A stretch of 64,000 bases of DNA from Zanthoxylum bungeanum (GCA_019454045.1 SKCR01038150.1:1-64000), one strand, 5' to 3'. Positions 11,733 to 23,848 are shown, numbered from the stretch's first letter. The notes: generated from the sequence alone by a model not told the origin. Translations and numbers: made by a program.

Positions 11733-12500
11733 ATGACAAAAGTTTATCCAAACGCCACCGTATCATCAGCCTCCGTTCCCGCCAAGTCCCCCGATCCCGG
11801 CTCGACTGCGGCCGTTCTCACCGTCTGGAAGAAATCTCTTCTTTTCAACTGTAACGGATTCACCGTCTTTGACTGTAAAGGCGATCTTGTTTTCAGAGTT
11901 GATAATTACATGCATGGCAATAAGGGTGAAATCCTCCTCATGGACGCCGCCGGCAACCCTCTCCTCACCATCCGCCGCAAGGTATACATACAACTTTCTT
12001 TATATAATTGTGCCGTGTAATTGTTGTACGATTTAATAATTGATAATTTATTAAAAATATAATTCAATTTATGTTGTAATCAGCAGAGGTTGAGTCTCGG
12101 AGATAACTGGCTGGTGTACGACGGAGAGAAAACGGACGTGAATCCGCGATTCTCCGCAAAGAAACGCGTCAATATTCTTGACAACAAGTGTTTGGCATAC
12201 GTCAGCTCTGCTGTTATTGCAACAGGATCATCGTCGTCGTCTTCGTCGCCGTCGCCGTACAACAAGGACGGCGTGATGTATGAGATAGAGGGATCGTATG
12301 CACAGCGATCATGCGCCGTGTACGACGGAAAGAAGAGGCGCGTGGCGGAGATCAAGAAAAAAGAGGCCGTAGGAGGAGTGGCGTTCGGCGTCGACGTGTT
12401 TCGTCTGATAGTGGAGCCTGAAATCGACGCGGCCGTTGCCATGGCGCTTGTCATACTTCTCGATCAGATGTTCGGATCTTCCCGGCGCTTTTCCTCTTAA
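11733..12500 (+). CDS. LURP-one-related (LOR/DUF567) protein, two exons
   Basis: Exon 1 is 11733-11981 and ends AAG before GT at 11982. Exon 2 runs from 12084 to the TAA at 12498-12500, after AG at 12082-12083; an alternative acceptor three bases later would drop one glutamine. The product is about 221 residues, normal for the family. LOR signatures include VLTVWKKSLL and GFTVFDCKGDLVFRVDNY near residues 28-56, LLMDAAGNPLLTIRRK at the end of exon 1, and WLVYDGE and YEIEGSYAQRSCAVYDGKKR in exon 2. A serine run (about 8) in exon 2 is a local expansion. The fold is tubby-like and soluble; LURP1 itself is a defence-induced Arabidopsis gene, but no biochemical activity is firmly established. Start choice: first ATG in frame after the TATA box and leader. 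This is the only clear host gene in the window and is intact. High GC3 in exon 2 sets it apart from its surroundings. Confidence 0.92.
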
Positions 12501-12761
12501 ACTTAATTTTAATTTAATCCAACTTTAATTATCATATTTTCATTTCCGTAAATCGGAAGGTGTGTCGATATATATATATGCACATATATACAGTCTTATT
12601 GATCAGCTCTTTCTTTCTGTCGGGAAGTGATAGAAGCACCGTCACCACCAGCGTCCGCTCACCCCCGTTTTAACACGCCATCATCGTCCTTTTTTTTTCC
12701 AGAGTTTTTTTTTTTAAATAAAAAAAACCAAGCTCCAGTAGGGTGGGTGTATCTATATAGA

Positions 12762-12945
12762 TGTCTCCGATGAGCGTTATTTGGTGGTGTAGAAGTTAAG
12801 ATTTGATTTTCAGGTCATAGGTTCGAATCTATGAAATACGTTTCTTATAAGAGTTTGAGACATTTTTATATGTTCCGCTTAAGCCATTAAGAGTGGTTTG
12901 ACAGCTGAATTTCTAACGATTTCAATATATATATATATATATATA
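12762..12945 (+). mobile_element. tRNA-derived SINE, second copy
   Basis: This copy has a well-preserved B box, GGTTCGAATCT, at about 12822, and shares the body (GTTTCTTATAAGAGT, TCCGCTTAAGCC, GACAGCTGAATTT) with the SINE at 3020-3209. It ends in an AT dinucleotide run instead of poly(A). A possible short TSD, ATATAG, flanks it, but low-complexity sequence makes this uncertain. Confidence 0.7.
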
Positions 12946-13375
12946 GCTTAGACAGAAATAATATTTTCAGTATAATTTTTAGTTAGGAAGGATGCTGGTG
13001 ACTACTTAGTTAGTTGGGTATGCTTGCATGTGTATGTAATTTATCTTAAGTATTCATAATTTTTACACGTCACTTAGGCGTACGTATCGCTCAAATAGTT
13101 AAAAGATATTGAGCCCACAAGGACTTGCTATTAACCATATTAATCAATCAACTCTAGCTTAGACAGAAATAATCAATATATATATATAGAGCTTAGACAT
13201 AAATAATATTTTCAGTATAATTTTTGGTTGGGAAGGATGCTGGTGACTACTCAGTTAGTTGGGTATGCTTGGATGGGTATGTAATTTACCTTAAGTGTTC
13301 GTAATTTTTACACGTCACGCAGGCGTATGTATCGCTCAAATAGTTAAAAGATATTGAGCCCACAAGGACTTACTA
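12946..13375. repeat. 245-base duplication spanning the D insertion edge
   Basis: The segment starting GCTTAGACAGAAATAATATT at 12946 recurs at 13191. The first copy contains flanking sequence plus the first 90 or so bases of D's terminal repeat (TTTTTACACGTCAC, ATCGCTCAAATAG, GAGCCCACAAGGACTT), so the duplication happened after D inserted. A third short copy of GCTTAGACAGAAAT is at 13157. Confidence 0.75.
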
Positions 13376-14596
13376 TTAATCATATTAATTACTAGAACTA
13401 TACTTACTTTACTAAAACTAAACAATTGATTTAATAGAGTTGATTGATTAATAATTAAAAAGCCAAATAGACAAAAAAAATAAAGTATTTTGGAAAACCT
13501 TATGCGAGTAAGGGTTGTAACTTCACCAAGCACGCTACAAATTTATGTATTATTCATTCAATTGAGTAATTCTTATGGATTACTAACATATAGTACGAAA
13601 TATCTACAAGCCTCTTCCGATAATCAGGTAGACACGTCCCATTTAGTTCAATTACCTATATTCCTATGTTAGTTAATCTAAGTCAAATTCATTAAGTTCA
13701 AGTTCTAATATTGGCTACGTATGCCCTACATGTATATTTATATTATGTACGGAAATCGATTCTAAGAATACGATCACGCGCTATTAATTCTCAAGGTTAA
13801 ACCAAAATTCTCTTTCCAAGTTCCTTAGAGTTTACCACATCTATCTTATTGGTGATCAGTCAATGGAACCCATTAAGAACAGAGAATAATAAAAAATCCA
13901 ATCACAAACTCAAATGAATAAAAAGATGTAATTTGAATTAATGATTATGCATAATATCCATTACAACCATAGACTAATGAATTAGTTACACATGATGTCC
14001 AATAAACACAAACAGCTCATTATTACAAGACATGAATTCATAAATAAAACTGAAAGAGATAAAAAGTAGAAAGAATTTGTGTTGAGGTTTTGTGCTTTAA
14101 TCTTTAGTACTAGTTGAATCTTTGATTCTTGCTTAACTCTAGGTGTTTTTCTTTACTTTGTACTCTCTTAAGTATGATGATTTTAGGTTAGTGCCGAACT
14201 TATCTTTTTATAGAGACTACTAGGGAATCTTCCTGATTTTGGGTTAGTTAAACGCTGAGCCAAAACCGATGATTTTAGGTTAGTTAAACGCTGAGCCAAA
14301 ACCACCAATGTCGCATCATTGAGTTACTCAATGTCGCGAGTTGCGACATTGAGAAAAAATTACTCACTGTCTTCAAATGTTGCGACATTGACTTGCTCAA
14401 TGTTGCAACATCCAATTAGATCCTTGAATTTGATGTCATCTAGCCTCTGTTTCTTGCCCACGGCATCTAAATAACTTTATTAGACTTTAAATCTACCAAA
14501 TACAGCAAAACAATTCAAAACGCTCATAAAGCTCGATTTATTCAACAAAATGTACGATAAATGGGCTGTAAATATAGATATAATAACTGCTCATCA
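13296..14596 (-). repeat. 3' LTR of D
   Basis: 1301 bases, TGTTCG to CATCA on the plus strand. It contains a 42-base tandem duplication (GGTTAGTTAAACGCTGAGCC) at about 14240-14303 and a hairpin at 14328-14352, with stems TCAATGTCGC and GCGACATTGA around a 5-base loop. It matches the split LTR at 18135-18226/40491-41627. Confidence 0.85.
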
Positions 14597-15845
14597 CACT
14601 CCTAAACTTAATATTTTGCTAGTCTTCGAGCAAAACAGAATGAAATAAAATAAAATGAATAAACTTAGATAAATTAAACTAAGCCACTTTCGTAGGGAAC
14701 ACAATTACATTTAGCATATGTAACAAGCCTTTAAACTTCTAGGCAGCCCTAGTGAACGAGTTGTAGTCTCGTGAAGGCTTACAACGATGATATCCACAAA
14801 CGTCTATTAGTACACATGCAATAACACGAAAATGTAAAAAGAAACAACAAAACAGATAAAACGGTTCTAGTGAGTTATACATAATATTGTCATTAGAGAA
14901 TGCCTAGTAACGAAATCAAAGAAATATTCAAAGTGCTCAACTCAACTTAAATCCAATTTCTTGAGTAGGTTATCTAACTCAAACCCATTTTGTGTGTGTG
15001 TGTAAAGGTCTGGTCACAACTCGATCCATAATTAGGTCAACTTGGTGATTTCATCTCGAAAATTGGAATCTGATAGGTCTAACCAACCTAGATATCTCAA
15101 AAATACTATGTATGACTATTTGTATACAATGTGGCATGACTTTTGTTTTAATTGTTTATTTTTTTCACTTCATTTTTTTGAACTCACACTACTATTTAAG
15201 GTAACGTTTCTCCTCATGGCGGTACTTATACTTGTCATGGGTAGCTTCACGCTTAAATGTGTAGGTGACATTTTTTTTCCTTTTTCTTAAGTCGTATCAC
15301 ACATCATAAATATAATAAATATCTAAGCAAACAGTCATTCATTGTCTAATCATTTTGCTTGACTAGTCACTTTATCACCTAACCAGGTTCTTATTGTTAT
15401 AGACATTATTTTAAATGCTTACGAGTCTAACTTAAATTACTTACTCAAGGCATCAGATAAAACTATTTTGGTCACTTATTATTTTCTAAGACTTCACACT
15501 AAAGCAAACAAATTTACATAAACCCATACAAAAAATAAAAACACACACCCCCATCAGTTGCATTTGTCCATAATGTAATAAAATAAAAGCAAAGAAGAAC
15601 AGAGAATGGAACAACACTACTCTGTGGGGGGTCGCTTGGCCTAGATTCTGCATTGTAGTGCGGCTCGCCACAACATGAGTTGCGTCACGCCACACACATA
15701 GTTTAGCTTATAGTCAGGATTTGATTGTATGGGTTGTACATGTTATGACAATACCTGTATAAATAAACATGCAAACATCAATCACATAATTCCACATAAA
15801 AGACATAAAATTTAAACTGAACAAATGAAAATAAAGAAAGGAAAA
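14597..15845 (-). other. D internal region between pol tail and 3' LTR
   Basis: A polypurine-like tract (minus strand ATTAAGTTTAGGAGTG) adjoins the LTR. The remainder is AT-rich and I see no intact frame or recognisable domain. Confidence 0.6.
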
Positions 15846-15847
15846 TT

Positions 15848-17990
15848 AAACAAAAGGGTGGGTTGCCTCCAAGCTAGCGCTAATTGTAGTTAGGATAGAT
15901 GATGGTTTGGTGATTTTGGCCGGGTTATACCATGGTCGATTGTGGTGTCAAATTGATGGCCACCTCAGCTATACTGTAGCGTTCTTCATGTATATTTGCC
16001 TCGAGGGCTTTCACACAACTGCTTCATCATCCACCTTCTTTGTTTGCGTCTCCATATTCAACTTTCTTTTACCTTCCACTGTATCCATTAAGGCATTGCT
16101 CTTTTGACTTTCTTGATCTGTTGAGGCCTTTTTGTACTTCAATTATTGTTATTTTTGTTGCTAGAAATGGTCTTCCCAAAATGAAGCTCCACTTCCTCCT
16201 CGATTTCCCGAATAATGAAGTCTGTTGGACTCTCAAAGTCACATACTTTTACCATCACATCTTCTATCTTTCCCTTGGGCACCTTGATGGTTCTATCAGC
16301 AAACTGTAGGGATATAAAAGATGGCTTCAGCTTATGATACCCGAATCACTTTCCCATAGGTAGAGGCATTAGATTTATCTCCGACCCTAAATCACATAGC
16401 GCATTTGACTCGCAGTCCACAATAGTGCATGCTACAGTGAATATGACTAGATCCTTATATTTGACCACGGTCGTTCTTTACAGTATTGCACTATAGACCT
16501 TTGTAAGCTTTTATTCCTTGATAGTTTACATAATTCTGAATTTTTTGCTCTTTTCTTTTTATGTTTCTCTGTATTTTCCTCAAGTTCTTTCTTTGACATT
16601 AGCCTAGTGTGGAATGAAGGCTCTGATTCATAATAAAAACGAACTTCTTTTGGGGTTCTTGTTTCGTTGGTTTGGAGTCTACACAAGTTTCATTTACTTG
16701 TGCTTCCTTATTATTTACTGTGATGACATTGCAAAATTCTTTCCATTCTCTTCTGGGCTTGGCTTATGTGTTACTTGGGAGAGCCCCTTATGGCCTATAG
16801 TTTTGATTATTGGCTAGCTATCCGATTTGTTTTTTCCGGTGCTCTCATGGACCCTGCTTGATCTGAAAAAAGACATCTTATTTAACTTCTTCTTTTTTTG
16901 AACATGTTTGTGATCATTTCCTCCAAGCTTTGCTTCTTCTCATACTATTGTCCATTATTTTACTGCTAGCATCTTGGGGTAGGATTTGATCTTTCTTGTG
17001 GTTCTTGTCCAGAAATATTGTTCCATGTAAAATTAGGGTGGTCCTTTTATCTAGGGTTGTAGTTGGTGGAGTAACAGTTGTGGCATTGTCTGTTGTAATT
17101 ATTATTCACATAGTTTATAGATTCACCATATTGGACATACTGGTCTGTGAGATGTTCTCCCCCACACATTGCACCTGTACACACTACACGTGTAGCTCTT
17201 GTGCTTTTCACAGCCTGTATGCTCAAAATCTCAAGACACTTGTAGATTCTTTCTATATGTGCATTCACCATTGTATTAGGCTCCAACCATGTATTCCTGC
17301 TACTTTTTTGGAGAGGCTTCTTTCTATTGGCCATAAAGAGTTATTATTGGCCATCTCTTCTAACAGTGTCTAAGCTTCGCTATCACATTTTTCCAATATA
17401 GCTCCTACAGTAGATACATCTACGGTAGTTTTGGCCATCTTACTGAGCCCATTGTATAAGGTTTGGACTTGCAGCCATTTCGCACTCTCATGGTGGGGGC
17501 ATTTTTGAAGCAAGTTTCCCATGCCTCATAAATGGACTATGAATCATATTGCATGAAAGATGTGATGTCGTTCTGTAACTTAGCTGTCCTGGCTAAGGGA
17601 AAGTACTTGGCAAGAAATTTTGTGGCCAAGTCTGCCCAAGTAGTGATTAACCCAACTGGTAGTGATTGGAGCCATCATTTAGCCTCATCCTTTAGAGAGT
17701 ATGGAAACACACGGAGACGAACGATCTCTTCCGCACCCTATTGTAATTGAAGGTGTTGCACACTTCCAGGAATCTTCTTATGTGAGCATTAGGATCCTCA
17801 GTCAAGCCACCCCAAACTGTATTGATTACTGGATCATCTGGATGCATGTTTTGATTTCATAGGTGTTGGCTTGAAGAGATGGTATGACGATGCAAGATAT
17901 GAGACCATCTACCGTCGGTATTGTCTTATCCTGAATGAGAATTGATGGTGCCATGTCTAGTGGTGTATGTGGTTGATTGTTCATTGTGAG
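15848..17990 (-). pseudogene. D gag and protease remnants fused to the pol C-terminus
   Basis: Read on the minus strand with several stops and frameshifts. Gag signatures at about 17860-17560 include SLKDEAK, then ATKFLAKYFPLARTAKL, then the Athila-like YVNNNYNRQ and NPYS-like tract around 17100-17050. The zinc knuckle (VCTGAMCGGEHLTDQY) is disrupted by an insertion and by loss of the last cysteine. A retroviral-type aspartic protease follows at about 16434-16170, with CDLGSEINLMPLP (D-x-G motif), LQFADRTIKVPKGKIEDV and a VKVCDFESPTDFI strand. Directly after it, at 15895-15850, comes LALAWRQP, which resembles the extreme C-terminus of Athila polyproteins. Reverse transcriptase, RNase H and integrase are therefore deleted between protease and tail. 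The element depended on another element's enzymes. Confidence 0.75.
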
Positions 17991-18115
17991 CTCGGTTTGG
18001 ATTATGTCATTTATCCAAAAAAAAAAGATAGATGAAAAGGAAAAGAGGTGGTGTCTAGTTAAGGAAGTAGAATCTTTTGTCTTAATACTAATAACGAAAA
18101 ATAAAATAACTCCCC

Positions 18116-18128
18116 GACAACGACGCCA
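18116..18128 (-). promoter_or_regulatory. primer-binding site of D
   Basis: On the minus strand TGGCGTCGTTGTC follows the end of the 5' LTR after a few bases. It differs by two transitions from the TGGCGCCGTTGCC of elements A and B. Confidence 0.75.
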
Positions 18129-18134
18129 AAAATT

Positions 18135-18226
18135 TGTTCGTGATTTTTACACGTCATGCAAACATACGTATCGCTCAAATAATATAAAAGATTTCGAACC
18201 CACAAAGACTTACTATTGATCATATT
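18135..18226 (-). repeat. 5' LTR of D, inner fragment
   Basis: The last 92 bases of D's 5' LTR, cut off by the insertion of element C. The sequence continues at 40491. Confidence 0.82.
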
Positions 18227-19284
18227 TGGAAATTCGTAATTAACCAAGGTTTTGATCCTATACGGAATTTAACACAATAATCAAGACAAGTCCTAATTAT
18301 TGTTACTATGGATTTCCTAACAAATACCCTTATCTAACAACAATAAATTATTAATGCAGAATGTTAAAATAATGCAGAAAAATTCAGCAAACACAAAGTC
18401 AACACATGTAATTTGTTGACGAAGTGGAAAACTCGTGCGAGTAAAAATCACTCCGGGTATCTCGGTTACCAGCCCAAATCCACTTTAATAGAGAATAACT
18501 TACATCGATGGTAAAAGACCTATGGCGGCAACTCCACCGACTCTAATACCTATAGACTGCAAGAACTCAAGGAACTCCCCAAGCCCGCACACCATAATTT
18601 TCTTCGGGACCTCTAAAGTCTCTGAGTGAATCAACTCTGCAGATCCGAATGCCGGAACTTCGACTGCCAATCTTCCTCCTAGAGAACTCTGAAGGGTTAG
18701 GAAGTTGGGTTTGGTTGTGTTGATGATTTAACAAAGACTGATCTCACCAATACCAAAGAAGACAGGAAACAAAAGAGTCTTCAAGATGAGAAATAAAGAA
18801 GGTTGAAAAACTATGAGAGTTGTTGGCTCAAGATATTGTGTTTCAACACCGGGGAAATGTGGCTATATGTTCTTTATATAAGTAGGGTAAAAAAAGAGGC
18901 TTCCCAATACCAAATTAGGTTAAAAATGTGTCCAAAATAACTAGTTCCGTAAGGGCATTCGAACGCCACTCAAACGCGCCACGAACGCGTGCTCTTTGGA
19001 AATGTTCGTTCGAACGCTTACTCGAATGCACCACGAATGTTTGCTCTCTAGAATATTTTGTTCGAACACTTACTCAAACGCACCACGAACATTTGCTCTC
19101 TGGAATATTTCGTTCGAACCCAACAACGAACGTGCCACTAACGTCACACGTTCGAACGTAACACTAACGAATTTGCTCCAACTTTGCCAAATACCAGTCC
19201 AATTGCTCCAAGTTCTTCGAGACTTATTACAACTCAATTGAACTTGTTTTGTTACGGATATTGCCAATAAAAATGGAACTAAAA
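18227..19284 (-). repeat. 3' LTR of C
   Basis: 1058 bases. It carries about three tandem units of roughly 67 bases at 18957-19160, each with a TTCGAACG palindrome, a CACCACGAACG block and a TTTGCTCTCTGGAAT block. The terminal TG (minus strand) has decayed to TT. Confidence 0.85.
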
Positions 19285-19577
19285 ATCTCCCCCTTTAGCA
19301 TTCCATGACAAAACACTACCTAATACAAAGATGATGAGTAGTAATTACATCACTTATTCCCACTCATTTAGCCTAATGTTTTGTATTGTTTCTCGAGTTT
19401 TATGAACGTTTTGATGTGTTTTGTTGTTATTTTGCAGATAAATAAAGTTTGGAAAGCATTGGAGGCAATTTGGGACAAAAATGCGTCAACAGGGATATTT
19501 TTGTCTTTTACGCGTCGCGACGCTAAAGCCTTTCGCGTCGCGACGCCCAGCATGCGCCGGACTTGCTAACTTGCGCC

Positions 19578-19885
19578 TTGTGCCACGTGTCGAAATCTGA
19601 TTGGTCAAAACTTGCTAACGTGCGCCGATCATGCTAACGTGCGCCGTGACACGTGTCACCATCACAACGGTTATGCTAACGTGCGCCCGCCGCCACGTGT
19701 TAACATCTGATTGGACCAAACCAAGCGCGTGCCACGTGTCGTCTCACCATTGGACCGAATTATTGACGAATCAGGTGCCGCCACGTGTCAAGCTGCTATT
19801 GGACCGAAATTCCCACCTATCAGCGCCTGCCACGTGTCGTCCTGATATTCGACCGAATCGCCAGCCAACCACAGCATGACACGTG
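19578..19885 (+). promoter_or_regulatory. G-box/ABRE array of A 5' LTR
   Basis: Seven CACGTG motifs, mostly within GCCACGTGTC, recur every 40-50 bases, interleaved with CATTGGACCGAA (a reversed CCAAT box) and TGCTAACGTGCGCC. ACGTGTC matches the ABA-response element consensus ACGTGKC. The array lies about 100 bases upstream of the TATA box in what should be U3. Confidence 0.7.
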
Positions 19886-19990
19886 GCTCAATTATTGCTG
19901 CCGACAGACGCGTGGTCAACCCGCGTGAACTGTTGCCAGCGTCGCGACGCTAGTGCAGTTTCAGCGTCGCGACGTTGGACCAAAATATGC

Positions 19991-20000
19991 CTATAAAAGG
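19991..20000 (+). promoter_or_regulatory. TATA box of A 5' LTR
   Basis: CTATAAAAGG, a strong TATA match placed just after the second GTCGCGAC pair. It is conserved in the 3' LTR at 25920-25929. Confidence 0.75.
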
Positions 20001-20260
20001 AGGCTGCCAGATTCATTTTTCTTCATGCTCTCCTTGGGAAATTCTCCCTGATTTTATAGGAAGCATCTATTTTTGTATATATAAATAATATTTTTAATTT
20101 ATGTCTTTTAATTTTCAGTAATAGTAGTTCTCTTCTTCTACCTTTCTTTAATGTTTAGTAGTTAATTTACCGCTGGGGATAAGGTGAAGCTTTTATTATT
20201 TTAATATAGATTAATCTCCCTTAAATATAATATGAAAATTATAATTCAAAATATAAAAGA

Positions 20261-20440
20261 TTACCGCCTTAATGACTAGTTTTATTTAATTGACATAATG
20301 TGGCACCGCCTATATGGCTGGTCTTTAGGTGACAGGTAATTACCGCCTATATGGCTGGTTTATGTTCAATTACTATTACCGCCTTTATGGCTGGTCGGAC
20401 TTAATTTGACTTAATAAGGAATACCGCCTTTATGGCTGGT
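20261..20440 (+). repeat. ACCGCC...GGCTGGT hairpin units, five copies
   Basis: Five units close to ACCGCCTATATGGCTGGT. Each can fold as a small stem (ACC-GCC with GGC-T-GGT). They lie downstream of the predicted transcription start, so they would be in RNA. The 3' LTR copy at 26190-26333 has four units. Confidence 0.75.
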
Positions 20441-21265
20441 CGGTAATATCATGTTTAATTTCTGTATTATATTAAGGGAGATATCTAAATTATAAATAGT
20501 AAAAGTGGATCCTCAACCCCCAGTATTTTATTTTTATTCTAGGGAAGTGATGAAACACAATACACACACTTAATAAATGATTTTCTTTTTATGGGTAGTT
20601 CTTTAGTTTGTTTATTGAGTCTTAAGCTTAATGCGTCTTGTTAACTGGCAATTAATAAGATTGATGGGGTAAATCTAAAATGAACTAGACATAGGGATTT
20701 TAGGTTTCAGCCTTAGATTCAATAGCACACGATCTTCCTTGAGGATAGATAACCCTTTTAATAGATTTCCTTACAGGATAGGAATATACCTGTCGGGCGG
20801 GGGTAGCCATAATTGGAACTTAAACTTAATGAATCCAGGTAATGTGGTTGACATAGACATATGGTTCAATTGGGTTATACTGGGTATTTGCGTATGACCA
20901 TCGGAAGAGGCTTTTTCATATTTTCGTGTTCCAGGTTAGCAAACTGAATTAGTACACATAAATAAGAGAATCAATTCATCCTTTTAACAGTATTGTGTGG
21001 AGTCACGACCCTAGATCTTTTGAGTCTGTTTATTTATTTTCCTTAGTATTTTATTTTGTTTATTTTATTTTTATTAAGCAATTCCACATTCAACCAATCA
21101 AAGCAATCAATTCCCTTCTCCCTATAATTAGATATCTGTAAATAAATAGATTCAATAATTAATAACAACAGTAGGAATTAAGTCCTCGTGGGATCGATAT
21201 TTTTATACTACTTGAACGATACGTGCGCTTGCGTTATACGCGTGTGTTTGTACCGGTCAAGTTTT

Positions 21266-21278
21266 TGGCGCCGTTGCC
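21266..21278 (+). promoter_or_regulatory. primer-binding site of A
   Basis: TGGCGCCGTTGCC, seven bases into the internal region, is the tRNA-Asp type site of Athila elements. Confidence 0.8.
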
Positions 21279-21388
21279 GGGGACTTATATTTCTTGAGTT
21301 ATTACTTTTGAAGCTATCTAATTTACTTGTATCTAATTTTCTTTATCTGTAATTTTTATTTCTTTCTTTTGTTTCCAGGTGATTAAAA

Positions 21389-22420
21389 ATGGAACATTAT
21401 TGGGAGATTGAAAGATCAAGAGCTTTACAAGAAAATACACCTCAAATCTGGGAACAACAGTCCGGTTTTCTGTGGCCTGTTGAACAGCCCAATAATTATC
21501 ACTGGATGCCAGAACCAAGCAATGCTACATTTACTCAACAGAACGAAATGGGGAGATGTGTGATTTGTGATAATAACCACCCGAGCGATCAATGTATATA
21601 TCGATCAGAGTGGGAGAATTTCTGGAGACAATCATGCTATGAAGAGCCATCATATTTCACAGAGCCACATCTTCCATCTTATCCACCATCTATCTTTGAT
21701 CTTCATCAAGAACCAGAACCATCGGAGGAAGATCAATTGATTCACATGTTCAAGGAACAGGCAGCTCGATTTGATGCACAAATTCAGAGTAACACAGAAT
21801 CCATACAGAGAATGACAGATCAATGAGACACTTCATAGAAAACCAGAACTACATACCTCAAGAACCATTTTCAGATGACACTGATAAAGCCTTCAAGTAC
21901 CAATCATTTCACAATGACACTTCAACAGAGGAGGAGGTTGAGCAGTATCAACAACCAGAGGTATCAGTTCAGGAACCCGAGCCGGCAAAGTCCCGATTTG
22001 ATTTCTATTATTCAGATTCTGACGAGGATGAAGCTGAAATATTTGTACCAACTACATCAAAAATTGGGGATGGAATTCTGTATCCTCAAAACGAAGATCT
22101 TGGAGATTGCATTGCACACATGTTTGAAGAAGATCTAACTGAGCCAATCAATTCACCCGAATCAGAGGATGAAGACCTAATGTCTGACTCATCTTTTCAT
22201 CCTCAGGTGGAACAAGAAGTAGAGCAAATAGAGGAGCAAATGTCTGACCTTAATAAAGATCCAGAGCATTCAGGAAAACATCGCTGTTTTGGGGAGTACA
22301 AATCAAAGATATCGCCCAGAAGCTTGACAGAATGGAACTTCCATTCCAAGTCAAGCACCATATGAGACCTCCTGATTTTCTTTCTTTCTTTGCAGGAACC
22401 ACTGGAACAACAATGAGCAA
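21389..22420 (+). pseudogene. A gag-like ORF, frameshifted and truncated
   Basis: Homologous to the intact ORF of element B (31706-32896). The first frame, 21389-21826, carries the knuckle CVICDNNHPSDQC (C-x2-C-x3-H-x4-C) near residues 57-69. A one-base loss relative to B at about 21823 shifts the frame. The second frame continues to 22365, where a CGA codon of B reads TGA, a C-to-T change. Beyond it, homology continues to the region near 22500. Internal segments present in B (the coiled-coil part around B residues 105-125 and part of the acidic region) are shorter here. As a source of protein this copy is dead. Confidence 0.75.
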
Positions 22421-22579
22421 AAGGTGGCACGAGCACTAAATGAGACAAAATTCTTTTTGCCACTTTACCGTTGGAAGAGACCGTTCAAAAGCAACGCACA
22501 TGGGAATGTCTTTAATAGGACGTCCAAAACAACACTGAAACCTCCTTAAAAGATGGATTTCATTCACGTCTGGCTGAAG

Positions 22580-22620
22580 ACGAAATATTTAGCGCTAGCA
22601 GGGAGGCAACCCATGCAATT
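22580..22620 (+). other. pol C-terminal scar in A
   Basis: TTTAGCGCTAGC followed by GGGAGGCAACCC encodes an ALAxRQP-like end in one frame, like the extreme C-terminus of Athila polyproteins. The same scar is at 32946-32975 in B and 15895-15850 (minus) in D. It marks where the pol region was deleted. Confidence 0.6.
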
Positions 22621-22849
22621 TGTTGTAATTTATTTTTGTGGGTGAACTTTTTAATTTGTGTGTTAGTTTTGCAGGAAAAATAAAATGGAATTTTTCAGGA
22701 CAAAGCAAGCCAGTGCAAGCGGGATTTTCAAAATAAAAATTTGACAAAATCACGAAGATACAAAGTTGATCCAGAAGAGACGGCCAAGTAAGGAGACATC
22801 TCTTGAGACGCGTCCCTATGGATTTATCAGTCGCAAGACATGGTTTTGC

Positions 22850-23848
22850 CAAAAAAAAAAAAAATCCTGCATCAAAACCCTAACCCTAAAGAACCGAGTG
22901 TCGCGACGCTAGGTAATTTTCACAGCGTCGCGACGCTGACTTAATTCAGAGACACAAAACAGGGCGCTGGAAGCATTTCCTTTCACTCTTCATCTTCTTC
23001 ATCCTCAACCACCAACCACAACCAAGAAACCGTGAGCAAGCCAAACCGTCCATCACCATCAAAACCAAGTTTCGCCGAATCCACCGAGATCCATCACAGC
23101 CACTTCAACCACAAACCAAACCGAGAACCATCACCATGAACCACCGAGACGAAACCGAGCAGAGTCAATCCGCGCCGGTCAAATCTTTGCCGTGTCTTCG
23201 CCAGAACTAACCAGCAGCCGTCGGGCCTTCAAGAAGCTGAACCGTTGCTGCCAGTCACCAAACCGATCCAGCCAAGCAGAGTCAAAACCGAGCCATCATC
23301 ATCGACCACACCAGCCATCACCACCCAAACAGTAGCCGAAACCAGAAGCCATCACCTGAAACCAAACCGAGAAGCCGTAAACCACCACCGAGCCACCAAC
23401 GCACCAAGCCGAGATCCACCAAAACTGCCACTGTCTCACCTGAACCGAACCACCACCGTGAAACCAAACCAAGAGTCACCAGAAGCCGAGCCACCTTTTC
23501 CGACCCACAACAACCCACTGCCGAGACCCAACCCACAACCAAGTCCAAACCGATCCGTATCCTCCACTGCCAAAATCAAAACTAAAATTACGGTAATGAT
23601 TTGATAAAAATTTGATTTGGTAATTGGGATTGAATTCGGTGATTTGGTTTTTGTGACTTGGTATTGCGAGAATTGAAATTGTGAAGTGTTGATATTTGAC
23701 AAATTGATTCGTAGTAATTGGGGGCGAAGTATGGAGACAGATTGATATTTGGAGTGTTTGGTGATTGGGTATTTTGTGTTGTTGAGGATTTGTGGAAAAA
23801 CAGAGGAGATTCTGCCAAAATTTTAAAAAAAAAGTGTGGCCAAATAGC
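22850..23848 (+). other. cargo of element A, origin unclear
   Basis: This block replaces the LOG region of B. It opens with an A run, then two GTCGCGACGC palindromes at about 22901-22943. A stretch rich in CCACCA, AACCGAG and AACCAAAC follows (22995-23570). It reads as a proline- and threonine-rich frame at 23245-23604 without any known domain. A T/G-rich segment (23590-23830) resembles plant LTR sequence. It may be captured host exon sequence or part of another retroelement's LTR. Confidence 0.45.

Larger units (their letters stand above)
19332..21259 (+). repeat. 5' LTR of A
   Basis: 1928 bases. Order: palindrome pair GCGTCGCGACGC at about 19505-19550, G-box array, second palindrome pair at about 19937-19977, TATA box at 19991, then the ACCGCC hairpin array at 20261-20440. 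Confidence 0.9.

Noticed and set aside
12080..12454. Antisense frame over LOR exon 2
   Set aside because: Shadow of the GC-rich real exon.
18928..19241. Overlapping frames in the LTR of C rich in RTL and TNV words
   Set aside because: Produced by the TTCGAACG tandem units; not coding.
19631..19879. An 82-codon frame identical in both LTRs of A (also 25550-25798)
   Set aside because: It is a translation of the G-box tandem array. Identity between copies reflects LTR identity, and no protein family is apparent.
20261..20440. Possible CRISPR-like array of short repeats with spacers
   Set aside because: Imperfect repeats, similar spacers, inside an LTR of a plant retroelement; no relation to CRISPR.
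23245..23604. A 119-codon proline/threonine-rich frame in the cargo of A
   Set aside because: Low-complexity CCACCA/AACC repeats, open on both strands, no domain; kept only as cargo description.
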